Positions 7,909 through 16,269 are shown, counted from the stretch's first letter. The stretch: 33,708 nt of DNA from Myxococcales bacterium (GCA_023248875.1 JAHFDT010000015.1:1-33708), one strand, 5' to 3'. Notes: generated by a model not told the origin, from the letters alone. Made by a program: numbers and translations.

Positions 7909-8927
7909 TAGGAGGCAGCCCGATCGACCCGGACGAGGGCAGTGGCAGGCTCTACCATGGCTGCAAAGGGGACTGAATCATCGACGGTGGGAAGCAGTGC
8001 CAACATGCGCAGCAGCAGATCGGCCCGGGCGGGATTTTGAACCCATGGGGTCAAGGCATCGCTCCCTTGCCCGCGGGCGATGAGGCGAACCGCGATCGAG
8101 CGTTCGAGCAGTGCGACCGCCAGTGAGGCTGCCCGGCAGATCGTCTCTTCGAGCGCCTCGCGAGCGGCGTCATCCGCCGAAGCGGGCAGGCCATTGTCGA
8201 CGAGAAGCGTGACGCGCGGCAGCGTCTCCTCTTCATGTTCGCGGAGCATCACGCGGCCGCGCCGCGCGCTGGTTCGCCAGTGGATGTCGTGCGGATCGTC
8301 CCCGGGGCGAAACTCCCGCAGGCTATGGAACTCGCCGCGTCGGCTGCGCTGGCCGCGCAGCTGTTCACCCCGCTGTGCCGCGGCCAACAGGGGGAGCGTG
8401 TCGATGGGACGAACCTCGGGGAATACCACCACCTCGCAGGGGGCGTGGACACGACGGGATTTGCGGAAGAGGGCGAAGGGAAATTTGGTGGCGATCTGAA
8501 GACCGGTGTAGGAGTGGCGGCCGCGGCGCGGCAGGGAATAGCGGTAGGAGGTCTCCTGGTGCCGGCCGGGGGGGAGCTTGAGAAAGTAGCAGCGCTTTTC
8601 GATCAATCGATCGAAAAGCAGGTCCTGAACCTCGATGGAAAATGAGGCGAAGCGACGCTTGGCGTTGCGCAAGGAGAGCGTCATGAGAAAGGGCTGGTTG
8701 GCGTAGATCCGGAGCGGCGGACGACGCGTGACCTCGAGCTCGCGCAGTACCATCTCCGACAGGATGCCAGAGACGATGATGAGCGACAGCATCATGCCGA
8801 GGAGGAGATAGAGCAGATTGTTGCCGGTGTTGATGGCGGCAAAGCCGACGCCGAGGGTGATCCCGATGAAGTACTTGCCTTCGCGGGTGAAGCTTAACTG
8901 GCGAGGCCAGTTCCGCTGCAGATCCAT
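7908..8927 (-). CDS. DUF58 domain membrane protein
   Basis: The protein is 339 aa. Two adjacent membrane segments at about residues 20-60 are followed by a soluble region. The DUF58 signature lies at 197-222 (RRGEFHSLREFRPGDD, then HDIHWRTSAR). A vWA-like C-terminal part includes LLVDNG. DUF58 proteins work with MoxR AAA+ ATPases, probably as the remodelled partner; the exact role is unknown. The start is ATG 8927, one base after the moxR stop. The open frame extends to 9110, but that part lies entirely inside moxR and reads as shadow sequence. Confidence 0.9.
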   Translation of the reverse strand: MDLQRNWPRQLSFTREGKYFIGITLGVGFAAINTGNNLLYLLLGMMLSLIIVSGILSEMVLRELEVTRRPPLRIYANQPFLMTLSLRNAKRRFASFSIEVQDLLFDRLIEKRCYFLKLPPGRHQETSYRYSLPRRGRHSYTGLQIATKFPFALFRKSRRVHAPCEVVVFPEVRPIDTLPLLAAAQRGEQLRGQRSRRGEFHSLREFRPGDDPHDIHWRTSARRGRVMLREHEEETLPRVTLLVDNGLPASADDAAREALEETICRAASLAVALLERSIAVRLIARGQGSDALTPWVQNPARADLLLRMLALLPTVDDSVPFAAMVEPATALVRVDRAAS

Positions 8928-8928
8928 C

Positions 8929-9930
8929 TCAGTGCGGGATCGGAATCCGGTCGACGAGATCGCGCAGCACGCGTTCGGCCTCCTCGCGCGCACGCCCGAA
9001 TTCATCGCCTGCGAGTGTGCCCGCGACCACCAGGCGGTGTGCCAGCGCGGGTGCAGCCAGCTCTTTGAAGTCATCCGGGGTGCAGAACTCCCTCCCGCCA
9101 CACAGCGCATGGGCCTGGGCCGCTCGATACCAGGCCTGGAAGCCGCGTGGAGAGACCCCTAGCGTCAGCTGGCTCGAGCGACGGGTTTCCGCAATCACCT
9201 GAGCGGCGTAGTCGAGCAGCGAACCGTCGACGCGCACGTGGGAAGCCGCTGCACTGACCGCATCCAGTTCGCTAGCACTGAGTACCGGCGCGAGGTCTGC
9301 GACGGGGTCTTCGCCGGCTTGCGCTTGGACGAGGCGCCGTTCGGCGGCGGGATCGGGATAGCCCATTCGCAGGCGGAGCAGAAATCGGTCCATCTGGGAT
9401 TCGGGCAGCGGATAGGTGCCGAAGTGTTCGATGGGATTCTGGGTGGCAATGACCAGAAACGGCGAGGGGAGCACGTGGGTCTGGTGATCGATCGACACCC
9501 GTCCCTCGCTCATCGCCTCGAGCAGCGAGGACTGGGTGCGCGGCGTGGTGCGGTTGATCTCGTCGGCCAGGACGACGCTTGCGAAGATCGGACCGGGCTT
9601 GAACTCGAAGCGGGCGAGCTCCGGCTGCCAGATCGAGACGCCCAGGATGTCCGACGGCAAGAGATCGGAGGTGAACTGGATGCGACGGAAGGTGCCCCCG
9701 ATCGATTGGGCGAGGGCGCGAGCGAGCGTCGTTTTTCCCACGCCCGGCACATCCTCGATGAGGATGTGGCCGCGCGCTACCAGGGCAGCGATGGCCAACC
9801 GGACGACCTCCGCTTTGCCCTGGATGGCGCGGCTGACCTGCGCTTCGAGCCGCGCCAGGGCAGCGCGCGGGTTGGAGCGGCTGATCTCGACGGGCTCTGC
9901 GGAGTGGGGACTCGGCATGTCAGTGTCCAT
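8929..9930 (-). CDS. MoxR-family AAA+ ATPase
   Basis: A 333-aa ATPase with Walker A VPGVGKTT (residues 61-68), Walker B VVLADE (119-124), and sensor ATQNPIE followed by GTYPLPESQMDRF. The C-terminal lid is the AAA_lid_2 type, containing LGVSPRGFQAW. MoxR proteins act as chaperone-like ATPases for cofactor insertion or envelope assembly. This one heads a three-gene operon with DUF58 and TgpA-type partners. ATG 9930 is the first Met; a second Met four codons later is an alternative. Confidence 0.94.
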   Translation of the reverse strand: MDTDMPSPHSAEPVEISRSNPRAALARLEAQVSRAIQGKAEVVRLAIAALVARGHILIEDVPGVGKTTLARALAQSIGGTFRRIQFTSDLLPSDILGVSIWQPELARFEFKPGPIFASVVLADEINRTTPRTQSSLLEAMSEGRVSIDHQTHVLPSPFLVIATQNPIEHFGTYPLPESQMDRFLLRLRMGYPDPAAERRLVQAQAGEDPVADLAPVLSASELDAVSAAASHVRVDGSLLDYAAQVIAETRRSSQLTLGVSPRGFQAWYRAAQAHALCGGREFCTPDDFKELAAPALAHRLVVAGTLAGDEFGRAREEAERVLRDLVDRIPIPH

Positions 9931-9952
9931 TCTACAATGAGAAGCATGAAGC

Positions 9953-9958
9953 AGTATA
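9953..9958 (-). promoter_or_regulatory. candidate -10 box for the moxR operon
   Basis: The minus strand reads TATACT, five of six matches to TATAAT, ending 22 bases before the moxR ATG. No good -35 hexamer is present at 16-18 bases. The 92-bp gap (9931-10022) between moxR and the previous minus-strand gene contains no other signal I can support. Confidence 0.35.
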
Positions 9959-10022
9959 CGGGATTGGCCGAAGGGATCAGGGTCTCCGACTCCGTCACGG
10001 ACTCTGCCCTGGATAGAGGATC

Positions 10023-11273
10023 CTAACGTTTCTTGCCCAGGCGAATCTGCACTTCGTCGACGGCCCGTTCCGATGCCTCGATCACCTTGAGCAGCACCAG
10101 CCCGATCCGCACCGACTCGCCAATCCTCGGGATGTGGCGCAGCCGGTCGAGCATCAACCCCGCGACCGTCTCATAGTCGGGCCCCTCCGGTAGCTCCAGC
10201 TTGAGCGCGCGATTGACCTCCAAGACGGTGGTCTGCGCGCGTACCCGCCAACTCCCCTCAGCCTCCTTGCGAATCGGCGGTGGAGCCACGTCGTACTCGT
10301 CCTCGATCTCACCGACGATCTCTTCGAGAATGTCCTCGACCGTGACGATGCCGACGGCACCACCGTACTCATCCACCACCACAGCGATGCCCTTGCGCGA
10401 GCGCTGCAACTCGACCAGCACATCGAGGCACGGCTGATTTTCCGGCACGTAGCTCGGCGGCTGCATCAGCTCACTGACCGTCCGATCGCGCTCCCCTTTG
10501 AGCCCTGCGCTCAGTACCGAAAAGGAGTGCACGATGCCGACGATGCGGTCGATGCGTTCCCGATAGACCGGGAACCGGGTGTAGCCCTTCTCTTGAATCT
10601 CGCCGGATGCAAAATCTACCGACGCCGTGTCTTCGAGCGCCGCCAGCGAGGACAGCGGCACCATGACGTCGTACGCGGTTCGGTCGCCGAAGTCGAAGAT
10701 GCGCGAGATCATCCGCCGCTCGCCTTCCGTGATCTCGCTGCCCCGGGCCGCCTTGCCCTTCATGACGAGTTCGAGCTCTTCACGGGTGACCAACTTGTGG
10801 TCCTCATCGAGGCCTGCGATGCGCACCGCAGCGGTCGTGAAATGCGCCATCAGCCAAACCAGTGGAGAAAGCAGGCGCTGCGCCGCCCACAATACATAGC
10901 AGAGCCGCGGCGCCAGCCGGTCAGCATGTTCGCGCCCCAGCGATTTGGGAACAATCTCGCCGAAGATCACGAGGACGGGAGTGAGACCCAGCAGCGTGTA
11001 GAGTCCAGCGCGCGCTTCGCCATAGCGCTCCGACAGTGCGATCGTCATGGTGATGGTGGCGGTCACGATGCCGATCTGGGTCCCCATCAGGGTAGTCGCG
11101 AGCAGCCGCTGCGGCGACGCGAGCAGGTGGAGGAGCAGTCGATCGGCCCGCCGTCCCGCTGCGGCGCCGTGACGGATCCTGAGCCGATCGGCGGCGACCA
11201 CCGCGATCTCCGATCCGGAAAACAGCGCCTCGATGAGCAGACAGGCGGCCGCTATCCAAAGGGCAGTAGTCAC
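10023..11273 (-). CDS. CNNM/CorC-type hemolysin-family membrane protein
   Basis: The protein is 416 aa. The N-terminal CNNM (DUF21) domain has four hydrophobic segments within residues 1-165, starting SGSEIAVVAADR and including FGEIVPKSLG. A CBS-pair region follows at about 195-310, with DVMVPLSSL, RFPVYRERIDRIVGIVH and VVDEYGGAVGIVTVEDILEEIVGEI. The C-terminal CorC_HlyC domain covers about 325-410. Family members are linked to magnesium or cobalt homeostasis; the substrate here is inferred only. Its ATG overlaps the stop of the upstream paralogue by four bases (11270-11273). Confidence 0.9.
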   Translation of the reverse strand: MTTALWIAAACLLIEALFSGSEIAVVAADRLRIRHGAAAGRRADRLLLHLLASPQRLLATTLMGTQIGIVTATITMTIALSERYGEARAGLYTLLGLTPVLVIFGEIVPKSLGREHADRLAPRLCYVLWAAQRLLSPLVWLMAHFTTAAVRIAGLDEDHKLVTREELELVMKGKAARGSEITEGERRMISRIFDFGDRTAYDVMVPLSSLAALEDTASVDFASGEIQEKGYTRFPVYRERIDRIVGIVHSFSVLSAGLKGERDRTVSELMQPPSYVPENQPCLDVLVELQRSRKGIAVVVDEYGGAVGIVTVEDILEEIVGEIEDEYDVAPPPIRKEAEGSWRVRAQTTVLEVNRALKLELPEGPDYETVAGLMLDRLRHIPRIGESVRIGLVLLKVIEASERAVDEVQIRLGKKR

Positions 11274-12331
11274 GCTCCGGCCTCATCCGAGATGTCGCCA
11301 AAGATCTCTTCGAGCAGGTCCTCCATCGTCACCACGCCGATGAGTCGTCCATACTCATCGACTGCCAGCGCGATGTGGGTCTTGCGGCGCTGAAACTCAC
11401 GGAATAGCCGGTCGCACTTGGTGGAACGTGGCACAAAGAAGGCGGGGCGAAGTAGTTCCTGGATGGTGTGTCCTTCGAGCTGACCGCGCGGATAACCGAC
11501 CAGGTCCTTCGCATAGAGCACGCCCACCACCTCTTCGATCCGCTTGTCCTTCGCCGCCACCTTCGGCGACTTAGCAGCCGCCGGGGTGCGCAGAATCGGC
11601 ACCCGCGAATAGCGCGAGCTGGCCACCGCCTCGACCAGGCGGCCGAGCGGCATCTCGTAGGGCAACGTGAACAGCTCGTCGCCTCGGGTCATCACTTCAC
11701 CGACGGTACGGTCGCCAAACTCGAAAACGTTGTGGATGAGCTGCCGCTCGGCAACCTCCACTTCACCCTCCTCCTCCCCGACGTCCACGAGGGCGCGGAA
11801 CTCCGCCTCCCGGAGCCCCGCATCGGGCGAAGGGGAATGTCCCCCGAGAAGATTGGTCATGGCGTCCGAGACCAGTCGGATCGCGCCTCGCACCGGCGCC
11901 AGCAGCCAGACCAGCCATCCGAGCGGCGCTGCCATCGCACGTGCCCAGCGGTCGGCGAGCTTGAGGGCCAGCGTCTTGGGCGTCATGTCCCCCACCAGCA
12001 CCAGCAGCGGAACAGTGATCGCCGCGGTCGCAATCGTCACCCAAGAGTTGCGATACACGCCGAGGCCATGGGCGGCGCGTTCGCCCACTCCAGCGGCGAG
12101 TGCCGAGACGCCGACATTGACCAGCTCGTTGCACAAGATGATGGTGACGATGAGCCGCCGTGGATGGCTGAGAAGACCGAGCACGGCGCGATCCCGGCGA
12201 TCGTTGCGGGTGGCCATCACTTCGCGCTTGACGCGCGAAAGCGAGAGCAGTGCCGTTTCGGTGCCCGAAAACAGGCCCGAAGCTACCAGCAATAGGGCGA
12301 TGCCGCCGAGATGCTCGACGAGCCACATCAT
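11270..12331 (-). CDS. CNNM/CBS membrane protein lacking the CorC_HlyC domain
   Basis: The protein is 353 aa. It has the same layout as its neighbour: SGTETALLSLSR and VGDMTPKTLAL in the membrane part, then a CBS pair with EVMTRGDEL and AVDEYGRLIGVVTMEDLLEEIFGDI. It stops just after the second CBS motif, with no CorC_HlyC domain. It is a tandem paralogue of the downstream gene, and the two may form a hetero-oligomer (inference). A roughly 15-residue insert (TPAAAKSPKVAAKDK) interrupts the CBS pair. The ATG overlaps the stop of the upstream histidine kinase by four bases. Confidence 0.88.
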   Translation of the reverse strand: MMWLVEHLGGIALLLVASGLFSGTETALLSLSRVKREVMATRNDRRDRAVLGLLSHPRRLIVTIILCNELVNVGVSALAAGVGERAAHGLGVYRNSWVTIATAAITVPLLVLVGDMTPKTLALKLADRWARAMAAPLGWLVWLLAPVRGAIRLVSDAMTNLLGGHSPSPDAGLREAEFRALVDVGEEEGEVEVAERQLIHNVFEFGDRTVGEVMTRGDELFTLPYEMPLGRLVEAVASSRYSRVPILRTPAAAKSPKVAAKDKRIEEVVGVLYAKDLVGYPRGQLEGHTIQELLRPAFFVPRSTKCDRLFREFQRRKTHIALAVDEYGRLIGVVTMEDLLEEIFGDISDEAGA

Positions 12332-13029
12332 CCAGGGGAGGGGGCCAATGGGAGTGTGAACCAGAAGCTCGATCCCTGGTTGGGGATCGATGCGACGCCG
12401 ACATGGCCACCATGAGCTTCAACGAAGCTTTTTACGATGGCTAGGCCCAAGCCGGTGCCGCCGTATTCGCGGGTCGATGAACCGTCGACCTGGAAAAAAG
12501 GGTCGAAGATTTTCGCTTGTGCCTCCTCTGAGATTCCGATCCCTGAATCGGCTACGGCGATACGCAGCATCGCACCGACAGCTTCGGCCCGCACCGTCAC
12601 TCGTCCGCCTGGCGGGGTGAACTTCACTGCGTTGGAGAGCAGGTTCACCACCACCTGCCGCAACTTGTCGCGATCGCCGAGCGGTTTGGGCAATCCCGGA
12701 GGAAGCTCCGACTCCACCTCCAGTTGCTTCCGTCGTGCCGCGGGCAGAACCGTTGTCAGCGCACTTCCGATCACTTCACTGACATCGAAGGGAACAGGCA
12801 CTAGCTGGATCTGCCCCGCTTCGATCTTCGACAGGTCGAGGATGCCGGTGATGATCGACAGCAGGTGCTCGCTCTTCTCAAAAACGATCGCCAGGTATTC
12901 GTGCTGCGTCTCGTTGAGCGGTCCCGCCAGCCCCTCGAGCAGCATCTCCGAATAGCCCATGATGGAGGTAAGTGGCGTGCGCAACTCGTGGGACATGGTG
13001 GCGATGAGCAGCGGGTCAAAGAGGCTCAC
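12328..13029 (-). CDS. short histidine kinase with no sensor domain
   Basis: At 233 aa this is only a kinase core. The H box is TMSHELRTPL with His14, followed by the N box VVNLLSNAVKF, DSGIGI (G1), FDPFFQ (F) and GGTGLGLAIVK (G2). All catalytic motifs look intact. There is no membrane segment, PAS or receiver domain, and only 11 residues precede the H box. The start is GTG 13029; an in-frame TGA upstream limits any extension to non-ATG/GTG/TTG codons. The stop overlaps the CNNM gene start by four bases, so it is co-translated with a transporter-like gene. No cognate regulator is adjacent. Confidence 0.88.
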   Translation of the reverse strand: MSLFDPLLIATMSHELRTPLTSIMGYSEMLLEGLAGPLNETQHEYLAIVFEKSEHLLSIITGILDLSKIEAGQIQLVPVPFDVSEVIGSALTTVLPAARRKQLEVESELPPGLPKPLGDRDKLRQVVVNLLSNAVKFTPPGGRVTVRAEAVGAMLRIAVADSGIGISEEAQAKIFDPFFQVDGSSTREYGGTGLGLAIVKSFVEAHGGHVGVASIPNQGSSFWFTLPLAPSPG

Positions 13030-13102
13030 GCCCGTAGCTTTGGCCCTCGAGCGAGCGCTGTCAACATCCTCATCTCCAACATCGCTTCATCTCCCCCCAG
13101 AG

Positions 13103-14410
13103 CTATCGCCTTCGCTGTTCGTCCAACCACTTCATTCGCTCGGCGAGGGTCTTCTCGTAGCCCGATTCGCGCGGTTCATAGAAGCGGCGGTCGCGGAGGG
13201 CATCGGGCAGATAGGTCTGCCGAGCAGCAGCCTCGGCCTGGTCGTGCGGATAGCGGTATTCGGCGCCGTAGCCTAGCTGCTTCATGAGCGGTGTCGACGC
13301 GTTGCGGAGATGCAGTGGCACCTGCAGTGCGCCGCTCTCCGCGACCGCGGCCCGTGCGGCGCTGCTGGTTGTGAGCGCGCTGTTGGATTTGGGCGCGGTG
13401 GCGAGATAGAGCGCCGCCTCGGTGAGCGGAAAGATCCCTTCGGGCAGACCGACGAAGCGAAAGGCTTCCACCGCGGCAACCGCGACCTGTAGTGCGCGTG
13501 GATCGGCGAGGCCGACGTCTTCGCTGGCGAAGATCACCATGCGGCGCAGGATGAAGAGCGGATCTTCGCCCGCGTCGAGCAGCCGCATCATCCAATAGGT
13601 CGCCGCATCGGGGTCGGAGGCGCGCATCGATTTGATGAAGGCGGAGACGATCGCGAAGTGCTCATCGGGACCGTGCAAGAGCGTTTTGTGCTGCAGCGCC
13701 TGCTCGAGGAGCGCGCGGTCGATGGTGCGACGACCGTCCGGGTGGACCGGTGCGATGCGCGCCGCCACCTCCAGGGTATTGAGCGCGCGCCGTGCGTCTC
13801 CGCGGGCTGCGACGGCCAGCTCCTTTCTCACCTCCAGGGCACAGTCGATCGACTGTGCCCCGAGGCCGCGGCTGCGATCGACGAGGGCTCGGTCGATCAG
13901 GGCTTGGAGAGCGGCCTCGTCCAGGGCGTGCAGCTGCACCACGCGGCAGCGCGAAAGCAGCGCGGCGTTGACTTCGAACGAAGGATTCTCGGTCGTCGCA
14001 CCGATCAGCGTGACGATCCCGGTTTCTACGCTAGGTAGCAGCGCATCCTGCTGCGCCCGGTTGAAGCGGTGGATCTCGTCGAGAAATAGCACGGTGCGCT
14101 GGCTAAACTCGCCCCGAGCGCGCTCCGCTTGGGCGACCACTTCGCGCAGCTCCCTGAGCCCGGCCGACACCGCCGAGAGCGGCGCAAAGCGGGCGCCCGA
14201 CCGCGCAGCCAAGAGCGCGGCCAGCGTGGTTTTGCCGGTACCCGGCGGACCCCACAGAATCAGCGAGGGTAGTTCCGTCGCCTCCAGCAGTTTACCGGTG
14301 CCAAGAAGATGCTGTTGCCCGACAAACTCCGCCAGCTCGCGCGGCCGCATCCGCTCCGCCAGCGGCTGCAAGGCAGGGTCGTGGCGGGCGCGGTGGGTGA
14401 AGAGATCCAT
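13103..14410 (-). CDS. rarA: replication-associated recombination protein A
   Basis: The protein is 435 aa. RarA/MgsA is a clamp-loader-like AAA+ ATPase acting at stalled replication forks. Visible elements are MRPRELAEFVGQQHLLG, Walker A GPPGTGKTT (54-62), Walker B FLDEIHRF (109-116), sensor GATTENPSFEVN and arginine finger LLSRC. The C-terminal family region includes LRNASTPLMKQLGYGAEYRYPHD in part. The ATG at 14410 gives the usual family N-terminus. The frame is open to 14530, but the extra 40 residues are low-complexity. It is the first gene upstream of the kinase/CNNM run, 73 bp away. Confidence 0.95.
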   Translation of the reverse strand: MDLFTHRARHDPALQPLAERMRPRELAEFVGQQHLLGTGKLLEATELPSLILWGPPGTGKTTLAALLAARSGARFAPLSAVSAGLRELREVVAQAERARGEFSQRTVLFLDEIHRFNRAQQDALLPSVETGIVTLIGATTENPSFEVNAALLSRCRVVQLHALDEAALQALIDRALVDRSRGLGAQSIDCALEVRKELAVAARGDARRALNTLEVAARIAPVHPDGRRTIDRALLEQALQHKTLLHGPDEHFAIVSAFIKSMRASDPDAATYWMMRLLDAGEDPLFILRRMVIFASEDVGLADPRALQVAVAAVEAFRFVGLPEGIFPLTEAALYLATAPKSNSALTTSSAARAAVAESGALQVPLHLRNASTPLMKQLGYGAEYRYPHDQAEAAARQTYLPDALRDRRFYEPRESGYEKTLAERMKWLDEQRRR

Positions 14411-14535
14411 CGCCGGTGTTCTTACTACTGCCGAGCGGCGAGTGCCAGCCGCATCGCCGCTCGTCTCCGACCCCGTTCCCATGGCCTTGTCCCCGACGGT
14501 GTTGGAATTTCGTGACGGCTGAAATCGCATCGTTG

Positions 14536-15510
14536 CTACTCTTTTGCCTCCGGGGAACCGTAGAGCTCAGTCGAGAGGTACTTGAGCCCGGTGTCCACAG
14601 CTAGTGTCGCAACCGTCGCCTCCGGTGGGAGCGTGTTCGCAATACGGAGGGCAGCATGGACGTTCGCCCCCGTGGAGGCGCCAGCGAAGATGCCCTCCTC
14701 GCGAGCCAGTCGGCGCGCCATCGCATAGGCATCTTCGGAACTCACACTCAGGATCTCATCGGCCATCTTCGGGTTCCACAGCGGAGGAACGAAGCCGACG
14801 CCGATACCTTCAATCCGGTGACTACCTGTGCGCCCCTCGGACAGGATTGGTGACTCTGCTGGTTCCACGGCCACGATGCGAACACCACCGTGGTGCTTGC
14901 GGAGGATCTCGCTCACACCCGCAAGCGAGTGCGCCGTGCCAACGCTGTGGACGAAGACGTCGATGCGCTCAGCCTGCATCCAGAGCTCTTCGCCCATCGC
15001 GTGGTAGCCGTGTTGCATGTCTTTGTTGTTGAGCTGGTCTGCCCAGAATGCGCCGTGTTGCTTCGCGCATTCAGCAGCCTTGGCAATCATGGACTTGAAT
15101 AGGTCCTTCGTCATGCGGCCCTGCTCGCTTGGGATGATGGTGAGATCGGCCCCCAGTGCCTTCATGTGGTCGAGCTTCTCGCGGCTGAAGGCGTCGGACG
15201 AAACGAGCCGGCAACGGTAGCCTTTAGCTGCGCACACGAGGGCGAGCGCGACACCCGTGCTGCCACCAGTGTACTCGACGACACTCCCCCCAGGCCGAAG
15301 CCGGCCATCGTGCTCAGCAGCGTCGATCGCTGCTTGCGCCATACGATCCTTCATGCTGCCGGTTGGGTTTGCGCCCTCCATCTTCACAACGACGCGTCCG
15401 TGGTCGCGCGAGGCAAGATATCGGAGCTGGACGAGCGGCGTGTTGCCAATTGTGGCGAGCACATCCTTAGAGATAGGAGGCAAGTGGGGGCGCGTATTGT
15501 GAGTGGCCAT
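14536..15510 (-). CDS. cysteine-synthase-family PLP enzyme
   Basis: The protein is 324 aa from ATG 15510. It is a fold-type II PLP enzyme: IGNTPLVQL, the PLP lysine in NPTGSMKDRM (Lys54), the substrate loop EYTGGSTGVALA, and a Ser in GASTGAN that contacts the pyridine nitrogen. The phosphate-binding loop reads VGTAHSLAG instead of the usual GTGGT, so the exact reaction (O-acetylserine, O-phosphoserine or another substrate) cannot be called. In-frame ATGs at 15522 and 15567 are alternatives. The 15510 start has GGAGAG a few bases upstream, and 15567 would lie upstream of the predicted transcription start. It stands alone, with no serine acetyltransferase gene nearby. Confidence 0.85.
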   Translation of the reverse strand: MATHNTRPHLPPISKDVLATIGNTPLVQLRYLASRDHGRVVVKMEGANPTGSMKDRMAQAAIDAAEHDGRLRPGGSVVEYTGGSTGVALALVCAAKGYRCRLVSSDAFSREKLDHMKALGADLTIIPSEQGRMTKDLFKSMIAKAAECAKQHGAFWADQLNNKDMQHGYHAMGEELWMQAERIDVFVHSVGTAHSLAGVSEILRKHHGGVRIVAVEPAESPILSEGRTGSHRIEGIGVGFVPPLWNPKMADEILSVSSEDAYAMARRLAREEGIFAGASTGANVHAALRIANTLPPEATVATLAVDTGLKYLSTELYGSPEAKE

Positions 15511-15567
15511 GGGGCTCTCCATTGGTGCGCGGGCGGAGTTCGTGTGGGAGGCGTGGAGCGCTGGCAA

Positions 15568-15596
15568 TTGCTACCCCGCCTCCGACGCACCGTCAA
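15568..15596 (-). promoter_or_regulatory. candidate sigma-70-type promoter for the cysteine-synthase-like gene
   Basis: On the minus strand TTGACG (15591-15596) is followed after 17 bases by TAGCAA (15568-15573). The predicted transcription start is near 15561, about 50 bases before ATG 15510. The -35 box is a good match and the -10 box a fair one. Confidence 0.4.
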
Positions 15597-15653
15597 CGAC
15601 TCGGTCGAGGATACGATCGTTTTGGCGTAGAGCATCGAGTAGTAAAGGCATGC

Positions 15654-15884
15654 CGTTGGTCGCTGCCTTGATGCGACGGAAACGGGACTGTGCCTCCTTA
15701 CCAGTTCGCCGGGCGCATGGCCGGCGCGCATCGCGCGGCGTTCGGCATCGTGCCGGTAACGCTCACCGCACAGCTGCGTTCGTTCGTCCTCGAGGAGCAC
15801 GTCGAGCGTCTGCATACCAGCTTCGACGACCAGCTCACGTAGCCCGCGCCTCAGGGTGAACGCCAGCACGGTTAGCGGCAGCAT
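15654..15884 (-). pseudogene. remnant of an IS256-family (mutator) transposase, N-terminal part
   Basis: About 77 codons on the minus strand resemble the N-terminal region of IS256-type transposases. The stretch RELVVEAGMQTLDVLLEDER, then QLCGERYRHD, then RRAMRAGHAPGELV matches the usual order of a helical start, an LCG.RY motif and a GH.PGELV motif. The catalytic DDE domain is absent. After VSVASRQR the sequence loses resemblance and runs into the promoter region of the cysteine-synthase-like gene. No terminal inverted repeats were found. It is a fossil, probably not expressed. Confidence 0.6.
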
Positions 15885-15895
15885 GCGCTGACTTT

Positions 15896-16095
15896 GATAC
15901 CGACGCCGTTCCCGATGCCGTCACCGTCTTTGATACCGACTCCGATACCGACGCCGATGCCGATACCGATACCGATTCCGCCCCCGACTCCGCCCCCGAC
16001 TCCGATACCGACGCCGACACCGATACCGACGCCGATACCGACGCCGTCTCGGACAGCGATTCCGATATCGACAGCGATGCCAAAACCGATGTCAT
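15896..16095. repeat. degenerate hexanucleotide tract, about 33 units of CCGAYN
   Basis: About 200 bp are built from six-base units such as CCGATA, CCGACG, CCGATG and CCGACA, with a few CCGCCC and CCGTCT variants. Because the period is two codons, every frame is open. One plus frame gives alternating Asp-Thr/Ala/Ser, another Pro-Thr/Ile, and minus frames give Ser-Val/Ala and Gly-Ile/Val. The Asp-X frame (codons starting at 15896) is open from about 15860 to beyond 16200 but has no start codon. It resembles acidic linkers of secreted proteins, so this may be a gene remnant. It directly abuts the transposase fossil. Confidence 0.75.
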
Positions 16096-16252
16096 ACGCC
16101 GTCTCCGTACTAAACCTCACCCCGGTTCCCGATGGTGCCCGGACCGCCCCTGTCTTTTGACGCTTCGCGTGATGCTTTCACCCGCCAGCGGGGCGTACCC
16201 GAACAGCCAGCTCCAATCAGCGAAAACCTGAATCATTTTGAGGGTAACCTGC

Positions 16253-16269
16253 CTGGCACTCTCCTTGCT
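16253..16269 (+). promoter_or_regulatory. sigma-54 (RpoN) -24/-12 promoter
   Basis: The sequence CTGGCACTCTCCTTGCT matches the RpoN consensus (TGGCAC-N5-TTGCW) with exact spacing: the -24 GG and -12 GC are separated by ten bases. Transcription should start near 16280. A strong AGGAGG (16283-16288) then sits five bases before ATG 16294. Such promoters need an enhancer-binding activator; no binding site was identified upstream. Confidence 0.65.

Noticed and set aside
8928-9110. N-terminal extension of the DUF58 gene
   Set aside because: Lies within moxR and lacks family similarity; ATG 8927 gives the usual start.
15835-16160. Ser-rich, Gly-rich and Pro-Thr-rich ORFs on both strands over the hexamer tract
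   Set aside because: They are products of the six-base repeat; none has a convincing start, ribosome site or non-repeat domain.
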